Shown here: positions 8,431 through 16,772 of the stretch, piece after piece
Layout: the number at the start of each line of letters is the position of its first letter
How positions within the stretch are numbered: the first letter of the stretch is position 1
Source: BRH-c54 sp036567945
GTDB taxonomy: Bacteria; Bacteroidota; Bacteroidia; Flavobacteriales_E; Vicingaceae
Direction of reading: 5' to 3'
Length of the DNA: 42,407 nucleotides
Assembly (NCBI GenBank): GCA_036567945.1
Contig: DATCTM010000101.1
Coordinates: forward strand, 1-42,407
The notes under the pieces: generated by a model
The model's database searches: none
Told to the model about the DNA's origin: nothing
Seen by the model: only the letters and a program-made list of their open reading frames with translations
Translations under genes and position numbers: made by a program

Positions 8431-8685
8431 GTGGATAAACAACTATTAATATCAAAAATCAATGAAGCTTTGGAGCAAATTCGTCCTTTTTTAAAGGATG
8501 ATGAAGGAGATATTGAATTCATTGAACTTACTGATGACCTTGTGGTTAAAGTAAGACTGTTAGGTGCTTGTAAATCTTGTTCAATGAGTCCCATGACCTT
8601 AAAAGGTGGCGTAGAAGAATCTATAAAAAAATTCATTCCTGAGCTTAAAGGTGTTGTTGCCATTGAAGAAGAAATGCAATCGTAG
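8431..8685 (+). CDS. NifU C-terminal domain (Nfu-type) Fe-S scaffold
   Basis: An 84-aa protein consisting only of the Nfu domain, which assembles or delivers [4Fe-4S] clusters as a dimer through a CxxC pair. The motif is LGACKSCSMSPMTLKGGVE, with Cys47 and Cys50. The N-terminal helix (KINEALEQIRPFLKDDEGDIEFIEL) aligns with the usual LR..L..DGGD.EL pattern. The start is GTG at 8431; no in-frame ATG gives a complete domain. It follows mrp by 31 nt on the same strand and converges with the asparaginase gene. Confidence 0.93.
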   Translation: MDKQLLISKINEALEQIRPFLKDDEGDIEFIELTDDLVVKVRLLGACKSCSMSPMTLKGGVEESIKKFIPELKGVVAIEEEMQS

Positions 8686-8701
8686 ATTTTATATTCAAAT
8701 C

Positions 8702-9739
8702 TCAATTTTTAAAAATCAAAATTTTGCTTTCTCCATTAGCTTTTTTGTAAGCCCTATACATTCCTTTAGTATTGAAAGGCATGGCAATATTTCCGTCTTT
8801 ATCAATGGCTATTAAACCACCATCTCCCCCTAATTTAACCAATTTCTCATTCACTACATAATTAGCGGCATCTACTAAACTCAAGTTTTTATATTCTATT
8901 AAAGCAGCTACATCGTAAGCTACCACATTTCTGATAAAAAACTCTCCATGTCCGGTGCAAGAAACGGCACAAGTAGCATTATTAGCATAAGTACCTGCTC
9001 CAATAATGGGAGAATCTCCAATTCTACCAAATTTTTTGTTGGTCATACCACCTGTAGATGTTGCAGCAGCCAAATTTCCATGTTTATCTAACGCAACGGC
9101 TCCTACTGTTCCAAATTTACTATCTTTAAGTTCCGTTATATCTCCTTGTTCATCATCATTATCAGAATGGTCGAGTTGAATTTTTTCGGAGTCCTTTATC
9201 TTATTCAATTGCTTCAATCGATGTTCATTATAAAAATAAGCTGAATCAACCATTTCTATTTTATATTGTTTAGCAAAATCTTCAGCACCTTTACCACTTA
9301 ACATTATATGTTCTGATTTTTCCATTACCACTCGAGCTAATTTTATAGGATTTTTCACATTTCTTACACCCGAAACAGCTCCAGCATTAAGTGTTTTCCC
9401 ATCCATTATAGAAGCATCTAATTCATTGGTAGCCGCATTGGTATAAACAGCTCCTTTGCCGGCATTAAAGAGTGGTGAGTCCTCCATAACTACTATTGCT
9501 TTTTCTACCGCATCAATGGCAGAACCTCCATTTTTTAATATAGTATATCCGGAATCTAGTGCTTCTTGAAGTTTTTCTTTATATGCCTTTTCTTGTTCAT
9601 CAGTCATGTTTTTCTTCAAAATGGTACCCGCACCACCGTGAATTACAATAGCAAAATTTTCACTCATAATTAATTGATTTTGAGAAAATAAAAACATCGG
9701 AAATGTGATGTAAAGTATAGCCAACAAAACATTTCTCAT
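8702..9739 (-). CDS. iaaA: Isoaspartyl peptidase/L-asparaginase, Ntn-hydrolase, secreted
   Basis: Plant-type asparaginase: a precursor that cleaves itself before a Thr, which becomes the nucleophile for hydrolysing isoaspartyl dipeptides and asparagine. The nucleophile is Thr211 in KFGTVGAVALD, followed by ATSTGGMTNKKFGRIGDSPIIGAGTYA with the conserved substrate-binding residues. The N-terminal subunit begins IVIHGGAG at 31-38. The first 20 residues (MRNVLLAILYITFPMFLFSQ) form a cleavable signal peptide, so the enzyme is probably periplasmic; starting at Met25 instead would make it cytosolic. It lies 22 nt downstream of gpsA and may be cotranscribed with it. Confidence 0.93.
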   Translation of the reverse strand: MRNVLLAILYITFPMFLFSQNQLIMSENFAIVIHGGAGTILKKNMTDEQEKAYKEKLQEALDSGYTILKNGGSAIDAVEKAIVVMEDSPLFNAGKGAVYTNAATNELDASIMDGKTLNAGAVSGVRNVKNPIKLARVVMEKSEHIMLSGKGAEDFAKQYKIEMVDSAYFYNEHRLKQLNKIKDSEKIQLDHSDNDDEQGDITELKDSKFGTVGAVALDKHGNLAAATSTGGMTNKKFGRIGDSPIIGAGTYANNATCAVSCTGHGEFFIRNVVAYDVAALIEYKNLSLVDAANYVVNEKLVKLGGDGGLIAIDKDGNIAMPFNTKGMYRAYKKANGESKILIFKN

Positions 9740-9761
9740 AAGCGTAAATTTAAAAATGAGT

Positions 9762-10757
9762 TTAAGACAATTTTCCCGTAAGGATTTTCATCTCCATAAT
9801 GGGCGAAATTTTCTCATACAAAATATGATAAACTGCATCTACAATAGGGATTTCAACATTGTATTTTTTGTTGATTTCATAAATTCCTTTAGCAGCATAA
9901 TATCCTTCAGCAACCATGTTCATTTCTATTTGAGCCGAACGTACCGAATAACCTTTACCTACCATACTTCCAAAGTTTCTGTTACGAGAAAATTGAGAAT
10001 AAGCGGTAACTAGCAAATCTCCCAAATATGCTGAAGAATTTACATCTCTGTGGATAGGATGAATCGCATCTATAAAGTTTTTAGTTTCTCTGGTTGCACA
10101 AGCTATTAACACTGCCTGAAAGTTGTCCCCATAACCCAAACCATGACAAATACCACTAGCAACAGCATACACATTCTTTAAAATTGCCGAAAGCTCTGTT
10201 CCAAATAAATCATCAGAAGTAGTCGTATTTATATATCTACATGACATAGCACCTGCCAAATATTCAGCTATTTCTTGATTTTCGCAAGCAATAGTTAAAT
10301 ATGAGAGTCTTTCCATAGCTACTTCTTCAGCATGACAAGGTCCGGCAATCATTCCAATTCTATTATAAGGAACATTAAAGTTTAGATGAAAATATTCAGC
10401 AGGAATTTGATTGTATTCAGGAATTACGCCTTTAATAGCAGAAATAATTATCTTATTTTCAATACCTTTAATATTTACTTCATCAAAAGCTTTGGCTATA
10501 AATGCCGAAGGAACCGCAACTATTAAAATATCCGATTGATCTACAATCTCTTGTAAGTTGGTATTCATATTTAACCTTTCCGTTTCAAACTGAATAGCCG
10601 GCAAATATCTGGGGTTATTATCAAACTTTTTAATATGCTGAATAGCCTCAGCATCTCTCATCCACCAATTTACTAGAGATAGGTTTTCTGTTAGTATTTT
10701 TACTATTGCAGTAGCCCAGCTACCTCCTCCTAAAACAGCAATTCTTTGATTTTCCAT
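9762..10757 (-). CDS. gpsA: NAD(P)-dependent glycerol-3-phosphate dehydrogenase
   Basis: Reduces dihydroxyacetone phosphate to sn-glycerol 3-phosphate for phospholipid synthesis. The Rossmann motif GGGSWA lies at residues 10-15. Family motifs follow: VPSAF, SAIKG, GPCHAEEVA (usually GPSFA.E), FGTELSAILKNVYAVASGI with the catalytic Lys, and GDLLVTAYSQFSRNRNFG. The 331-aa length is normal. An exact TAGGTTTG -7-like box on the minus strand lies only 4 nt before the ATG, which would make the message essentially leaderless. It is divergent from the large histidine kinase gene. Confidence 0.95.
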   Translation of the reverse strand: MENQRIAVLGGGSWATAIVKILTENLSLVNWWMRDAEAIQHIKKFDNNPRYLPAIQFETERLNMNTNLQEIVDQSDILIVAVPSAFIAKAFDEVNIKGIENKIIISAIKGVIPEYNQIPAEYFHLNFNVPYNRIGMIAGPCHAEEVAMERLSYLTIACENQEIAEYLAGAMSCRYINTTTSDDLFGTELSAILKNVYAVASGICHGLGYGDNFQAVLIACATRETKNFIDAIHPIHRDVNSSAYLGDLLVTAYSQFSRNRNFGSMVGKGYSVRSAQIEMNMVAEGYYAAKGIYEINKKYNVEIPIVDAVYHILYEKISPIMEMKILTGKLS

Positions 10758-10761
10758 ATAG

Positions 10762-10769
10762 CAAACCTA
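10762..10769 (-). promoter_or_regulatory. Candidate -7 element immediately before gpsA
   Basis: On the minus strand this reads TAGGTTTG, an exact TAnnTTTG match. It ends 4 nt before the gpsA ATG, so it would give a leaderless mRNA. A TTTG at 10783-10780 is too close to be a normal -33 box. Weak evidence. Confidence 0.25.
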
Positions 10770-10900
10770 CATATTTTTTCAAAATGAACTACTAATTTAA
10801 TTAAAATTACAATCTATTTAACATTCCTTAGAGCTTTTATAAAAGGATTTTAAAAGATAGTTTCATTTTTAACCTCCAGCTTTTGTATTTTTACATCTTG

Positions 10901-13900
10901 ATGAAAATATCTAAAAAACATAGTGCCTACCTTCAGCTGCTTATAGGAATTGCCATCCTGATGATTTTGCAATTTCAACCTACGTTTTTTTCCATTACAT
11001 CTAACAATCCTAAGCACTTTAATGAACACCTCAATACTAGAGAACAAAAGGCAGCAGAATTAATTAAATCCTTAAAAGATGTAGACAAAATTTCCGGTGA
11101 AAAATACCTTAATGGCGAAAAACTAAGTGCTCTCTACGAGTCTGACGGTATTGCTATGTTTATTTTTAATAAACACCAACTTACTTTTTGGTCTGATAGA
11201 ACCATAGTTTTACCTGAAAACATTGCTTTATTTAATAAAAAATCAGGAGCAATTTTACTTGCAAATGGTTGGTATCAATATGTTAAAGAAGAAGAAAACA
11301 ACAAAATCTACTTAGCTTTAATTCTCATTAAAAAGGAATTTAATATTGAAAATAAATACCTCCAAAACGAATTCCATGAAAGCTTTCATTTTCAGAACAA
11401 TTTTGATGTTTCCCATGAAAATGGAGATTACCCTGTTTTAAATTTAGCCGGAGAAACATTAGTTTACCTAAGCGAAAAACCAACCAGCCCAAACAGCTAC
11501 AAAAAAACCAACTGGATTATCTTGTTGTTATTCTTCATAAGTGTACTATTAATCACCTCTTTTATCAACATCATTTGCATCAATACAAAAGTATTAAAAC
11601 CATTTAATTACATTTTTGTTTTTGCTTTTTTAGCCATTTTCAGGTTCTTAAATTTAAGTTACCATTTCCCCGAAAGTGTTTTTAACCAAGAAATTTTCAG
11701 TCCTCTAATCTATGCTCACTCTGTATTTTTTCCCTCTTTGGGTGATTTCTTAATTCATATTGTGTTTTTCTTTATTCTGATTTATTTTACAGTGAAATTT
11801 AAAAACACTTCTCAAAAAAAAAGCAAATGGTCAGCGTTTATTTTTATGCTTTTTATTGCTTTTTTACCTCTCTTAATTACCGATTTGCTAGAAGGATTAA
11901 TTAAAAACTCTAAAATTAATTTCGATATTAATTACATTCTAGATTTGAGCGCCTACAGTTTTTTAGGTATCATTACACTGCTAATGTTATACGCAAGCAC
12001 TATTATTCTAGTAAAAACAGCTTTTACTAGATTCTCGACCTCAATTTTTACCAAAAAACAATTTGTAAGCATTATTTTACTTCTCTCTTTATTAGCATTA
12101 ATTATTGGTCAGTTAGTTTACCAACTACAGTTTTTACATGGTGCTTGGATATTAATTGTTATCCTAATTTTTTCCTATAAAGACACTTCTTCAAAAGCAG
12201 AATTTAATAAAATAATCTTCATCACCTTAATAATAGCTCTGTCAATTTCTTATGGATTTATCAATTTTAGTGTGGACAAAGAACTATCTGACAAACAATT
12301 TGTTGCCAAAAACATTGCAAAAGAACAAGATCCCATTACCGAATATTTGTTTAAAGAGGTGAAAACCAAAATGGAAGCAGATACTTTTCTTCAAAATAAC
12401 TTAAATGAATATTGGGACAAAAAAACCGAATTTGATAATTACATTTCCAACAAATATTTTAGTGGCTTTTGGAATAATTACTTTGTAAATATTTATCAAT
12501 GTACGAGTACAGATACCATAATTAACAAAGAAACGAATGAAAATGCTAATTGCTTAGATTTTTTCAAACATAAAATTAAAACCCAGTCCTATCATCCTGA
12601 AAATATTAATGATGATATTAATTTCCTTTATTCAAATGATGGAATTAGCAGCTATTTAGGTAGTTTAATTGTTCAAGATTCGTCCAATAACAAGCACAAA
12701 AATTCCTATCTTTTTATAGAGTTTTTTCCTCAATCTTATTCAAAAACTATAGGGTATCCTGAATTGTTGCTAAATGAAAAAGAAATTGAAAAATCGTTAC
12801 GACTAAATAAATATTCTTATGCCAAATACAAAAAGGGCAAGTTAGTAAGTAACTCCGGAACCATGAACTATACTTCGGAATGGACAGGAAAATTTTCTCT
12901 TCCTAAAACTTTTGGATTCATCTCACAAATAACACCCAACAACGAACATCTAATCTACCAAAGCGATAGGTTTACCACCATCATTGTTAGTGCTAAAAAG
13001 AAAGATTTTATAGATTACGTTACTACTTTTTCTTACTTATTTTTAATAACCAGTTTAGTATTTTTTGTTATTAGTGTTTTTATTAAAACTCCACCGTTCA
13101 GTTGGTTGCTATCGTTAACTGATTTTAGTTCTAAAATTCAATTTTTTATTATCTCCACAATTTTACTATCATTTTTACTTTATGGTTGGGGAACAACATA
13201 TTACATTGAAAAACAATATGTAAATAAAAACAAGAAAATCTTACGCGAAAAAGTACAATCGTTAATAATTGAGTTAGACCAAAAATTTGGCGAACACAAA
13301 GAACTTACAAATGCCAATTTAGATGAAATGACTTATTATTTGGTTAAGTTTTCTAATGTTTTTTATACCGACATTAATATGTTTGATAAAAATGGTGAAT
13401 TACTTGCTACCTCTCGTTCAGAAATCTATGATGCAGGGTTGCTTAGCCCCAGAATGGACAGAAATGCTTACAAAAACATACATTTACAAAAGAAAGTGGC
13501 TTTTATAAATAATGAAAATATTGGTGAACTAAATTATTTATCGGCTTATGTACCTTTTACAAATAGAAAAAATAAGTTTTTAGCTTATGTAAACCTACCT
13601 TACTTTGCTAAACAAAATGAGTTTGAAAATGAACTCTCGGAATTCTTTACAGCTCTTATTAATATTTATGGAATGCTATTTTTAATCTCTGTAATTATTG
13701 CCGTATTTTTTGCTAACTACATTTCCGAACCACTGAGATTAATTCGTCAGAAAATTAGTGCTTTACAATTCGGACAATCGTATGAAGTAATTAATTGGAA
13801 TTCTAATGATGAAATTGGTGCGTTGGTAAAAGAATACAACAAGAAAGTAATGGAATTAGAGGCGAATGCACAAAAATTAGCCAAATCAGAAAGAGAAAGT

Positions 13901-14563
13901 GCTTGGAGAGAAATGGCTAAGCAAGTAGCTCATGAGATTAAAAATCCATTAACTCCAATGAAACTCAGCGTACAACACCTGCAAAGATTTACCAACGAAA
14001 ACCCGGCTGAATTACAAGAAAAAATTAAAAAAACAACCAATATGCTTATTGAGCAGATTGATACGCTAGCTAATATTGCCAATGCTTTCTCCAACTTTGC
14101 GAAGATGCCAAAAACCAATACCGAAAAAATTAACCTAATCCCTATTATTAAAAACACTATTAATTTATTTGATGAGGATGATAAGAAAAATTATTCCATT
14201 CAGTTAAATACAACAGTTCAGTCAGCAAATATTGTAGCTGATAAAAATCAACTAATTAGAGTATTTACTAATCTTATTAAAAACGCTGTTCAAGCAATTC
14301 CTACCGAAAAAGAAGGTATTATTGAGATTACGGTAAGCACAAAAGGCCATTACTTTGAAATTATTATAAAAGACAATGGTGTTGGCATTAATGATGAACA
14401 AAAAAATCATATTTTCACACCAAGTTTTACAACCAAAAACAAAGGAATGGGACTTGGACTAGCCATGGTTAAAAACATTATAGAAAATATGGATGGTACT
14501 ATTCGTTTTGAGTCTATCCCTAATGAAACAACTTCGTTTATAATAGAAATTCCTAAGGCTTAA
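10901..14563 (+). CDS. Very large NtrY-like membrane histidine kinase
   Basis: Sensor kinase of 1220 aa. An N-terminal membrane helix (about 13-31) and an extracytoplasmic domain precede a polytopic block of roughly eight hydrophobic segments (about 203-455). A second extracytoplasmic region, two helices (about 709-767), a third sensor region and a final helix (about 919-940) lead into a HAMP domain. The kinase core is AWREMAKQVAHEIKNPLTPMKLS with phospho-His1011, then NLIKNAVQA near 1123, DNGVG, the F-box FTPSFTTK and GMGLGLAMVKNI. The core sequence resembles NtrY. The frame is open back to a TTG at 10883, but the ATG at 10901 is the better start. It may pair with the NtrX/NtrC-like regulator at 5313-6485. 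The ligand is unknown. Confidence 0.92.
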   Translation: MKISKKHSAYLQLLIGIAILMILQFQPTFFSITSNNPKHFNEHLNTREQKAAELIKSLKDVDKISGEKYLNGEKLSALYESDGIAMFIFNKHQLTFWSDRTIVLPENIALFNKKSGAILLANGWYQYVKEEENNKIYLALILIKKEFNIENKYLQNEFHESFHFQNNFDVSHENGDYPVLNLAGETLVYLSEKPTSPNSYKKTNWIILLLFFISVLLITSFINIICINTKVLKPFNYIFVFAFLAIFRFLNLSYHFPESVFNQEIFSPLIYAHSVFFPSLGDFLIHIVFFFILIYFTVKFKNTSQKKSKWSAFIFMLFIAFLPLLITDLLEGLIKNSKINFDINYILDLSAYSFLGIITLLMLYASTIILVKTAFTRFSTSIFTKKQFVSIILLLSLLALIIGQLVYQLQFLHGAWILIVILIFSYKDTSSKAEFNKIIFITLIIALSISYGFINFSVDKELSDKQFVAKNIAKEQDPITEYLFKEVKTKMEADTFLQNNLNEYWDKKTEFDNYISNKYFSGFWNNYFVNIYQCTSTDTIINKETNENANCLDFFKHKIKTQSYHPENINDDINFLYSNDGISSYLGSLIVQDSSNNKHKNSYLFIEFFPQSYSKTIGYPELLLNEKEIEKSLRLNKYSYAKYKKGKLVSNSGTMNYTSEWTGKFSLPKTFGFISQITPNNEHLIYQSDRFTTIIVSAKKKDFIDYVTTFSYLFLITSLVFFVISVFIKTPPFSWLLSLTDFSSKIQFFIISTILLSFLLYGWGTTYYIEKQYVNKNKKILREKVQSLIIELDQKFGEHKELTNANLDEMTYYLVKFSNVFYTDINMFDKNGELLATSRSEIYDAGLLSPRMDRNAYKNIHLQKKVAFINNENIGELNYLSAYVPFTNRKNKFLAYVNLPYFAKQNEFENELSEFFTALINIYGMLFLISVIIAVFFANYISEPLRLIRQKISALQFGQSYEVINWNSNDEIGALVKEYNKKVMELEANAQKLAKSERESAWREMAKQVAHEIKNPLTPMKLSVQHLQRFTNENPAELQEKIKKTTNMLIEQIDTLANIANAFSNFAKMPKTNTEKINLIPIIKNTINLFDEDDKKNYSIQLNTTVQSANIVADKNQLIRVFTNLIKNAVQAIPTEKEGIIEITVSTKGHYFEIIIKDNGVGINDEQKNHIFTPSFTTKNKGMGLGLAMVKNIIENMDGTIRFESIPNETTSFIIEIPKA

Positions 14564-14597
14564 AAAATGAATATGAAAACAATAATGAGATTTAAAG

Positions 14598-14834
14598 CTA
14601 ACCTCCGGCAAAAGGTGGTAACAAAGCAATTTCATCACCATTATTCAGTTGAAAATTATCTTCAACTAAATGTTGGTTTACCGCAAACTGATAATTTAGT
14701 TTAGTAATAGTAGGATATTTTTCAACCAATTTAAGTTTTAAATCATTAATAGTTTGCACGTCTATATCTATTTTTTCTTGCTGAATATTAGTAGCTTCCG
14801 CTATCATTCCGAAATAATTTAAACTTAATTCCAT
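14598..14834 (-). CDS. moaD: Molybdopterin synthase sulfur carrier subunit
   Basis: A 78-aa ubiquitin-fold protein ending in the required C-terminal Gly-Gly (ALLPPFAGG), which is adenylated and converted to a thiocarboxylate that donates sulfur to precursor Z. The NYFG start, the GDEIALLPP segment and the length fit MoaD. It begins 2 nt after the mobA stop on the same strand and converges with the histidine kinase gene, leaving 34 nt between them. The partner moaE and other cofactor genes are not in the window. Confidence 0.92.
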   Translation of the reverse strand: MELSLNYFGMIAEATNIQQEKIDIDVQTINDLKLKLVEKYPTITKLNYQFAVNQHLVEDNFQLNNGDEIALLPPFAGG

Positions 14835-14836
14835 AC

Positions 14837-15379
14837 CTACAAATCTAATGTTGAATTAATATTTTTAAAACTCTTATCGCTAAACGAAGTTCCATCTATT
14901 TTTTTAACCTTTATATGATGAAGAACAGTTTTAAGTTTCAATTCTTTATTATTTAAAGCAGCTTCAAACCCAAGCAAACAATTTTTGGAATAAACACCAA
15001 TTAACGGATGAAGGTGATTATTTTTTTCAAAAATAGCAGCATCAAAACCAGCAACTTCTTGCTTAAGCAAGCTCAACATTTCTTTGGTAACAAAAGGGAC
15101 ATCACAACTCAATACAAAATTATAATTATATTTTGAATGTTTTAATCCGGTACAAATTCCCGCTAAGGGGCCTGCATTTTCAACTTCATCAGGAATAACC
15201 TTATACCCAAACTGTTTATATGCCTCATTATTAGCAATAATTATTAGCTCATCAGCAATCAATTTAACCGCATCAATAACATGTTGCACCATAGGTTTTT
15301 CGTTTAACAACATCAATCCTTTGTCAATTCCCATTCTGGAACTTTTACCACCTGCCAATATTATTGCTCCTACCTGCAT
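14837..15379 (-). CDS. mobA: Molybdenum cofactor guanylyltransferase
   Basis: Transfers GMP to molybdopterin to form the MGD cofactor. The 180-aa nucleotidyltransferase has the N-terminal LAGGKSSRMG GTP-binding motif at 8-17, KPMVQHVID, GPLAGICTGL at 70-79 and the metal-binding CDVPF with Asp93. The C-terminus is somewhat short and divergent, as is usual for MobA. It is transcribed leftward with moaD. Their presence implies that the organism makes at least one molybdoenzyme, none of which is encoded here. Confidence 0.92.
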   Translation of the reverse strand: MQVGAIILAGGKSSRMGIDKGLMLLNEKPMVQHVIDAVKLIADELIIIANNEAYKQFGYKVIPDEVENAGPLAGICTGLKHSKYNYNFVLSCDVPFVTKEMLSLLKQEVAGFDAAIFEKNNHLHPLIGVYSKNCLLGFEAALNNKELKLKTVLHHIKVKKIDGTSFSDKSFKNINSTLDL

Positions 15380-15514
15380 TATAAAATTTTGTAGTGCAAA
15401 AAAACAGCTTTTTTATGGAATAATTTATGTTTATGCATCAAGATAGAAAAAAGAAAGGCTAAAAAATTTAAAAGTTATTTGATTTTTTAACTGCTAAATG
15501 TCGAATAATATTTT

Positions 15515-15522
15515 TAACTTTG
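15515..15522 (+). promoter_or_regulatory. Candidate -7 promoter element for the tonB pair
   Basis: TAACTTTG matches TAnnTTTG exactly and lies 39 nt before the TonB ATG, in the intergenic space shared with divergent mobA. I see no clear -33 TTTG at normal spacing. Confidence 0.45.
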
Positions 15523-15561
15523 AGGCTGGTTAAATAATTTTACAACCAAACTATTTTTATT

Positions 15562-16230
15562 ATGGAACCGAAAAAAAATCCAAATGCTGATTTAGAAAAG
15601 CTTAGAAGCACTGTACTACTTGGTGGTATTGTAGTTTCTTTGCTCATCATTTATGCAATGATAAATTTTAAATTTTATGATGTTCAAGCAAGTGAACTTG
15701 GAGAACTTGTTGTTGAACAAGTTGAAGAGGAAATTATTCCTATTACGGAACAAAACACCCCTCCACCACCTCCACCACCTCCACCTGCTGCTCCTGAAAC
15801 CATAGAAATTGTGGAAGATGATGTTGAAATTGAAGAGGAAATAGAAATTGATACCGAAGCTGATGCCGAAACTGTTGTAGAAACTTTTGAAGTAGAAGAA
15901 GAAGTAGTGGAAGAAGAAATTTTTACCATTGTGGAAGATATGCCAGAATTCCCAGGTGGAGTTAAAGCGTTATACAAATTTTTAGGTGATAACGTATCTT
16001 ACCCTCAAGCAGCTAAAGCAAATGGTATCTCAGGAAAAGTTTTCGTGAATTTTACAGTAGAAAAAGATGGGTCTATTACTTCTGTAAAAGTAATTAGAGG
16101 TGTTCACGAATTATTAGATAAAGAAGCTGTAAGGGTAGTAAAAAGTTTCCCTAAATGGAAACCTGGAAAACAAAGAGGTAAATCTGTAAGGGTTTCTTAC
16201 AACATACCTATTTCATTCGTGTTGAAATAA
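15562..16230 (+). CDS. tonB: TonB family energy transducer
   Basis: Couples the proton-motive force to outer-membrane TonB-dependent receptors. The 222-aa protein has a short cytoplasmic N-terminus and one membrane anchor (about 16-34), then a periplasmic linker with nine consecutive prolines (67-75) and a very acidic Glu/Val-rich stretch (81-120). The C-terminal TonB domain occupies 122-222, with PEFPGG at 128-133, the YP.AAK.NGISGKVFV region and SFPKWKPGKQ. The linker is acidic rather than the Pro-Lys type of proteobacteria. The gene is followed 6 nt later by a paralogue. No exbB or exbD is nearby. Confidence 0.93.
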   Translation: MEPKKNPNADLEKLRSTVLLGGIVVSLLIIYAMINFKFYDVQASELGELVVEQVEEEIIPITEQNTPPPPPPPPPAAPETIEIVEDDVEIEEEIEIDTEADAETVVETFEVEEEVVEEEIFTIVEDMPEFPGGVKALYKFLGDNVSYPQAAKANGISGKVFVNFTVEKDGSITSVKVIRGVHELLDKEAVRVVKSFPKWKPGKQRGKSVRVSYNIPISFVLK

Positions 16231-16236
16231 CAACAA

Positions 16237-16686
16237 ATGTTACAAAAACCAATAATATTTTTAATAATGCTGCTCACTTTTGTGGGCAGCATTTCTTTTG
16301 CTCAAAAAATTGAATCAGAAGGAGAAATTGAAGACTATGTTTTTGTAATAGTAGAAGAAATGCCTGAATTTCCAGGGGGAAAAGATTCTTTGTATAAATT
16401 TCTTGGTGCTAATATTGTCTACCCAAATAAAGCAAAAAAAGATGGTATAGAAGGCAAAGTATATGTCAATTTTACTATTGAAAAAGATGGAACTATTAAT
16501 AAAGTAAAAGTATTGAGAAGTGTTCATCCTTTATTAGATGAAGAAGCCATTCGTGTGGTAGAATCATTCCCTAAATGGAAACCTGGAAAACAAAAAGGAA
16601 AAACCGTAAGGGTTTCATACAATCTCCCACTAAATTTTGTTTTAAACAAAAAAAATACAAATGATAAAAAGGGGAAGAAAAAATAA
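16237..16686 (+). CDS. Secreted free-standing TonB C-terminal-domain protein
   Basis: A 149-aa paralogue of the preceding TonB. Residues 36-136 match its C-terminal domain closely (PEFPGG, GKVYVNFTIEKDGTI, SFPKWKPGKQKGK). The membrane anchor and proline linker are missing and are replaced by a cleavable-looking signal peptide (MLQKPIIFLIMLLTFVGSISFAQ). A lysine-rich tail ends the protein. It is probably a soluble periplasmic protein that could bind TonB-dependent receptors or TonB itself; this is inference. It starts 6 nt after tonB and is followed by a strong terminator, so the two form a bicistronic unit created by tandem duplication. Confidence 0.9.
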   Translation: MLQKPIIFLIMLLTFVGSISFAQKIESEGEIEDYVFVIVEEMPEFPGGKDSLYKFLGANIVYPNKAKKDGIEGKVYVNFTIEKDGTINKVKVLRSVHPLLDEEAIRVVESFPKWKPGKQKGKTVRVSYNLPLNFVLNKKNTNDKKGKKK

Positions 16687-16716
16687 TTTCCTGAATTTCT
16701 TAAATAAAAATTATAG

Positions 16717-16750
16717 AAAACACCTTGACTTTAATCAAGGTGTTTTTTTT
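16717..16750 (+). terminator. Intrinsic terminator after the tonB pair
   Basis: CACCTTGA (16721-16728) pairs perfectly with TCAAGGTG (16735-16742) around a 6-nt loop, flanked by AAAA and followed by eight T residues. This is a textbook rho-independent terminator and sits between the TonB paralogue and polA. Confidence 0.9.
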
Positions 16751-16757
16751 ATCTTTA
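16750..16757 (+). promoter_or_regulatory. Candidate -7 promoter element for polA
   Basis: TATCTTTA is a 7 of 8 match to TAnnTTTG, lying directly after the terminator T-run and 15 nt before the polA ATG at 16773. It supports the shorter PolA start. Confidence 0.35.
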
Positions 16758-16772
16758 CAGCAAAAACAACTC

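Noticed and set aside
15684..15977. Ser/Gly-rich leftward ORF of 97 codons opposite tonB
   Set aside because: It is the antisense of the proline and Glu/Val-rich linker; its low-complexity composition comes entirely from the tonB coding strand.
16725..16772. N-terminal extension of PolA by 16 codons from a TTG
   Set aside because: The extension lies within the intrinsic terminator hairpin and T-run of the tonB pair; the ATG at 16773 gives the standard PolA N-terminus.
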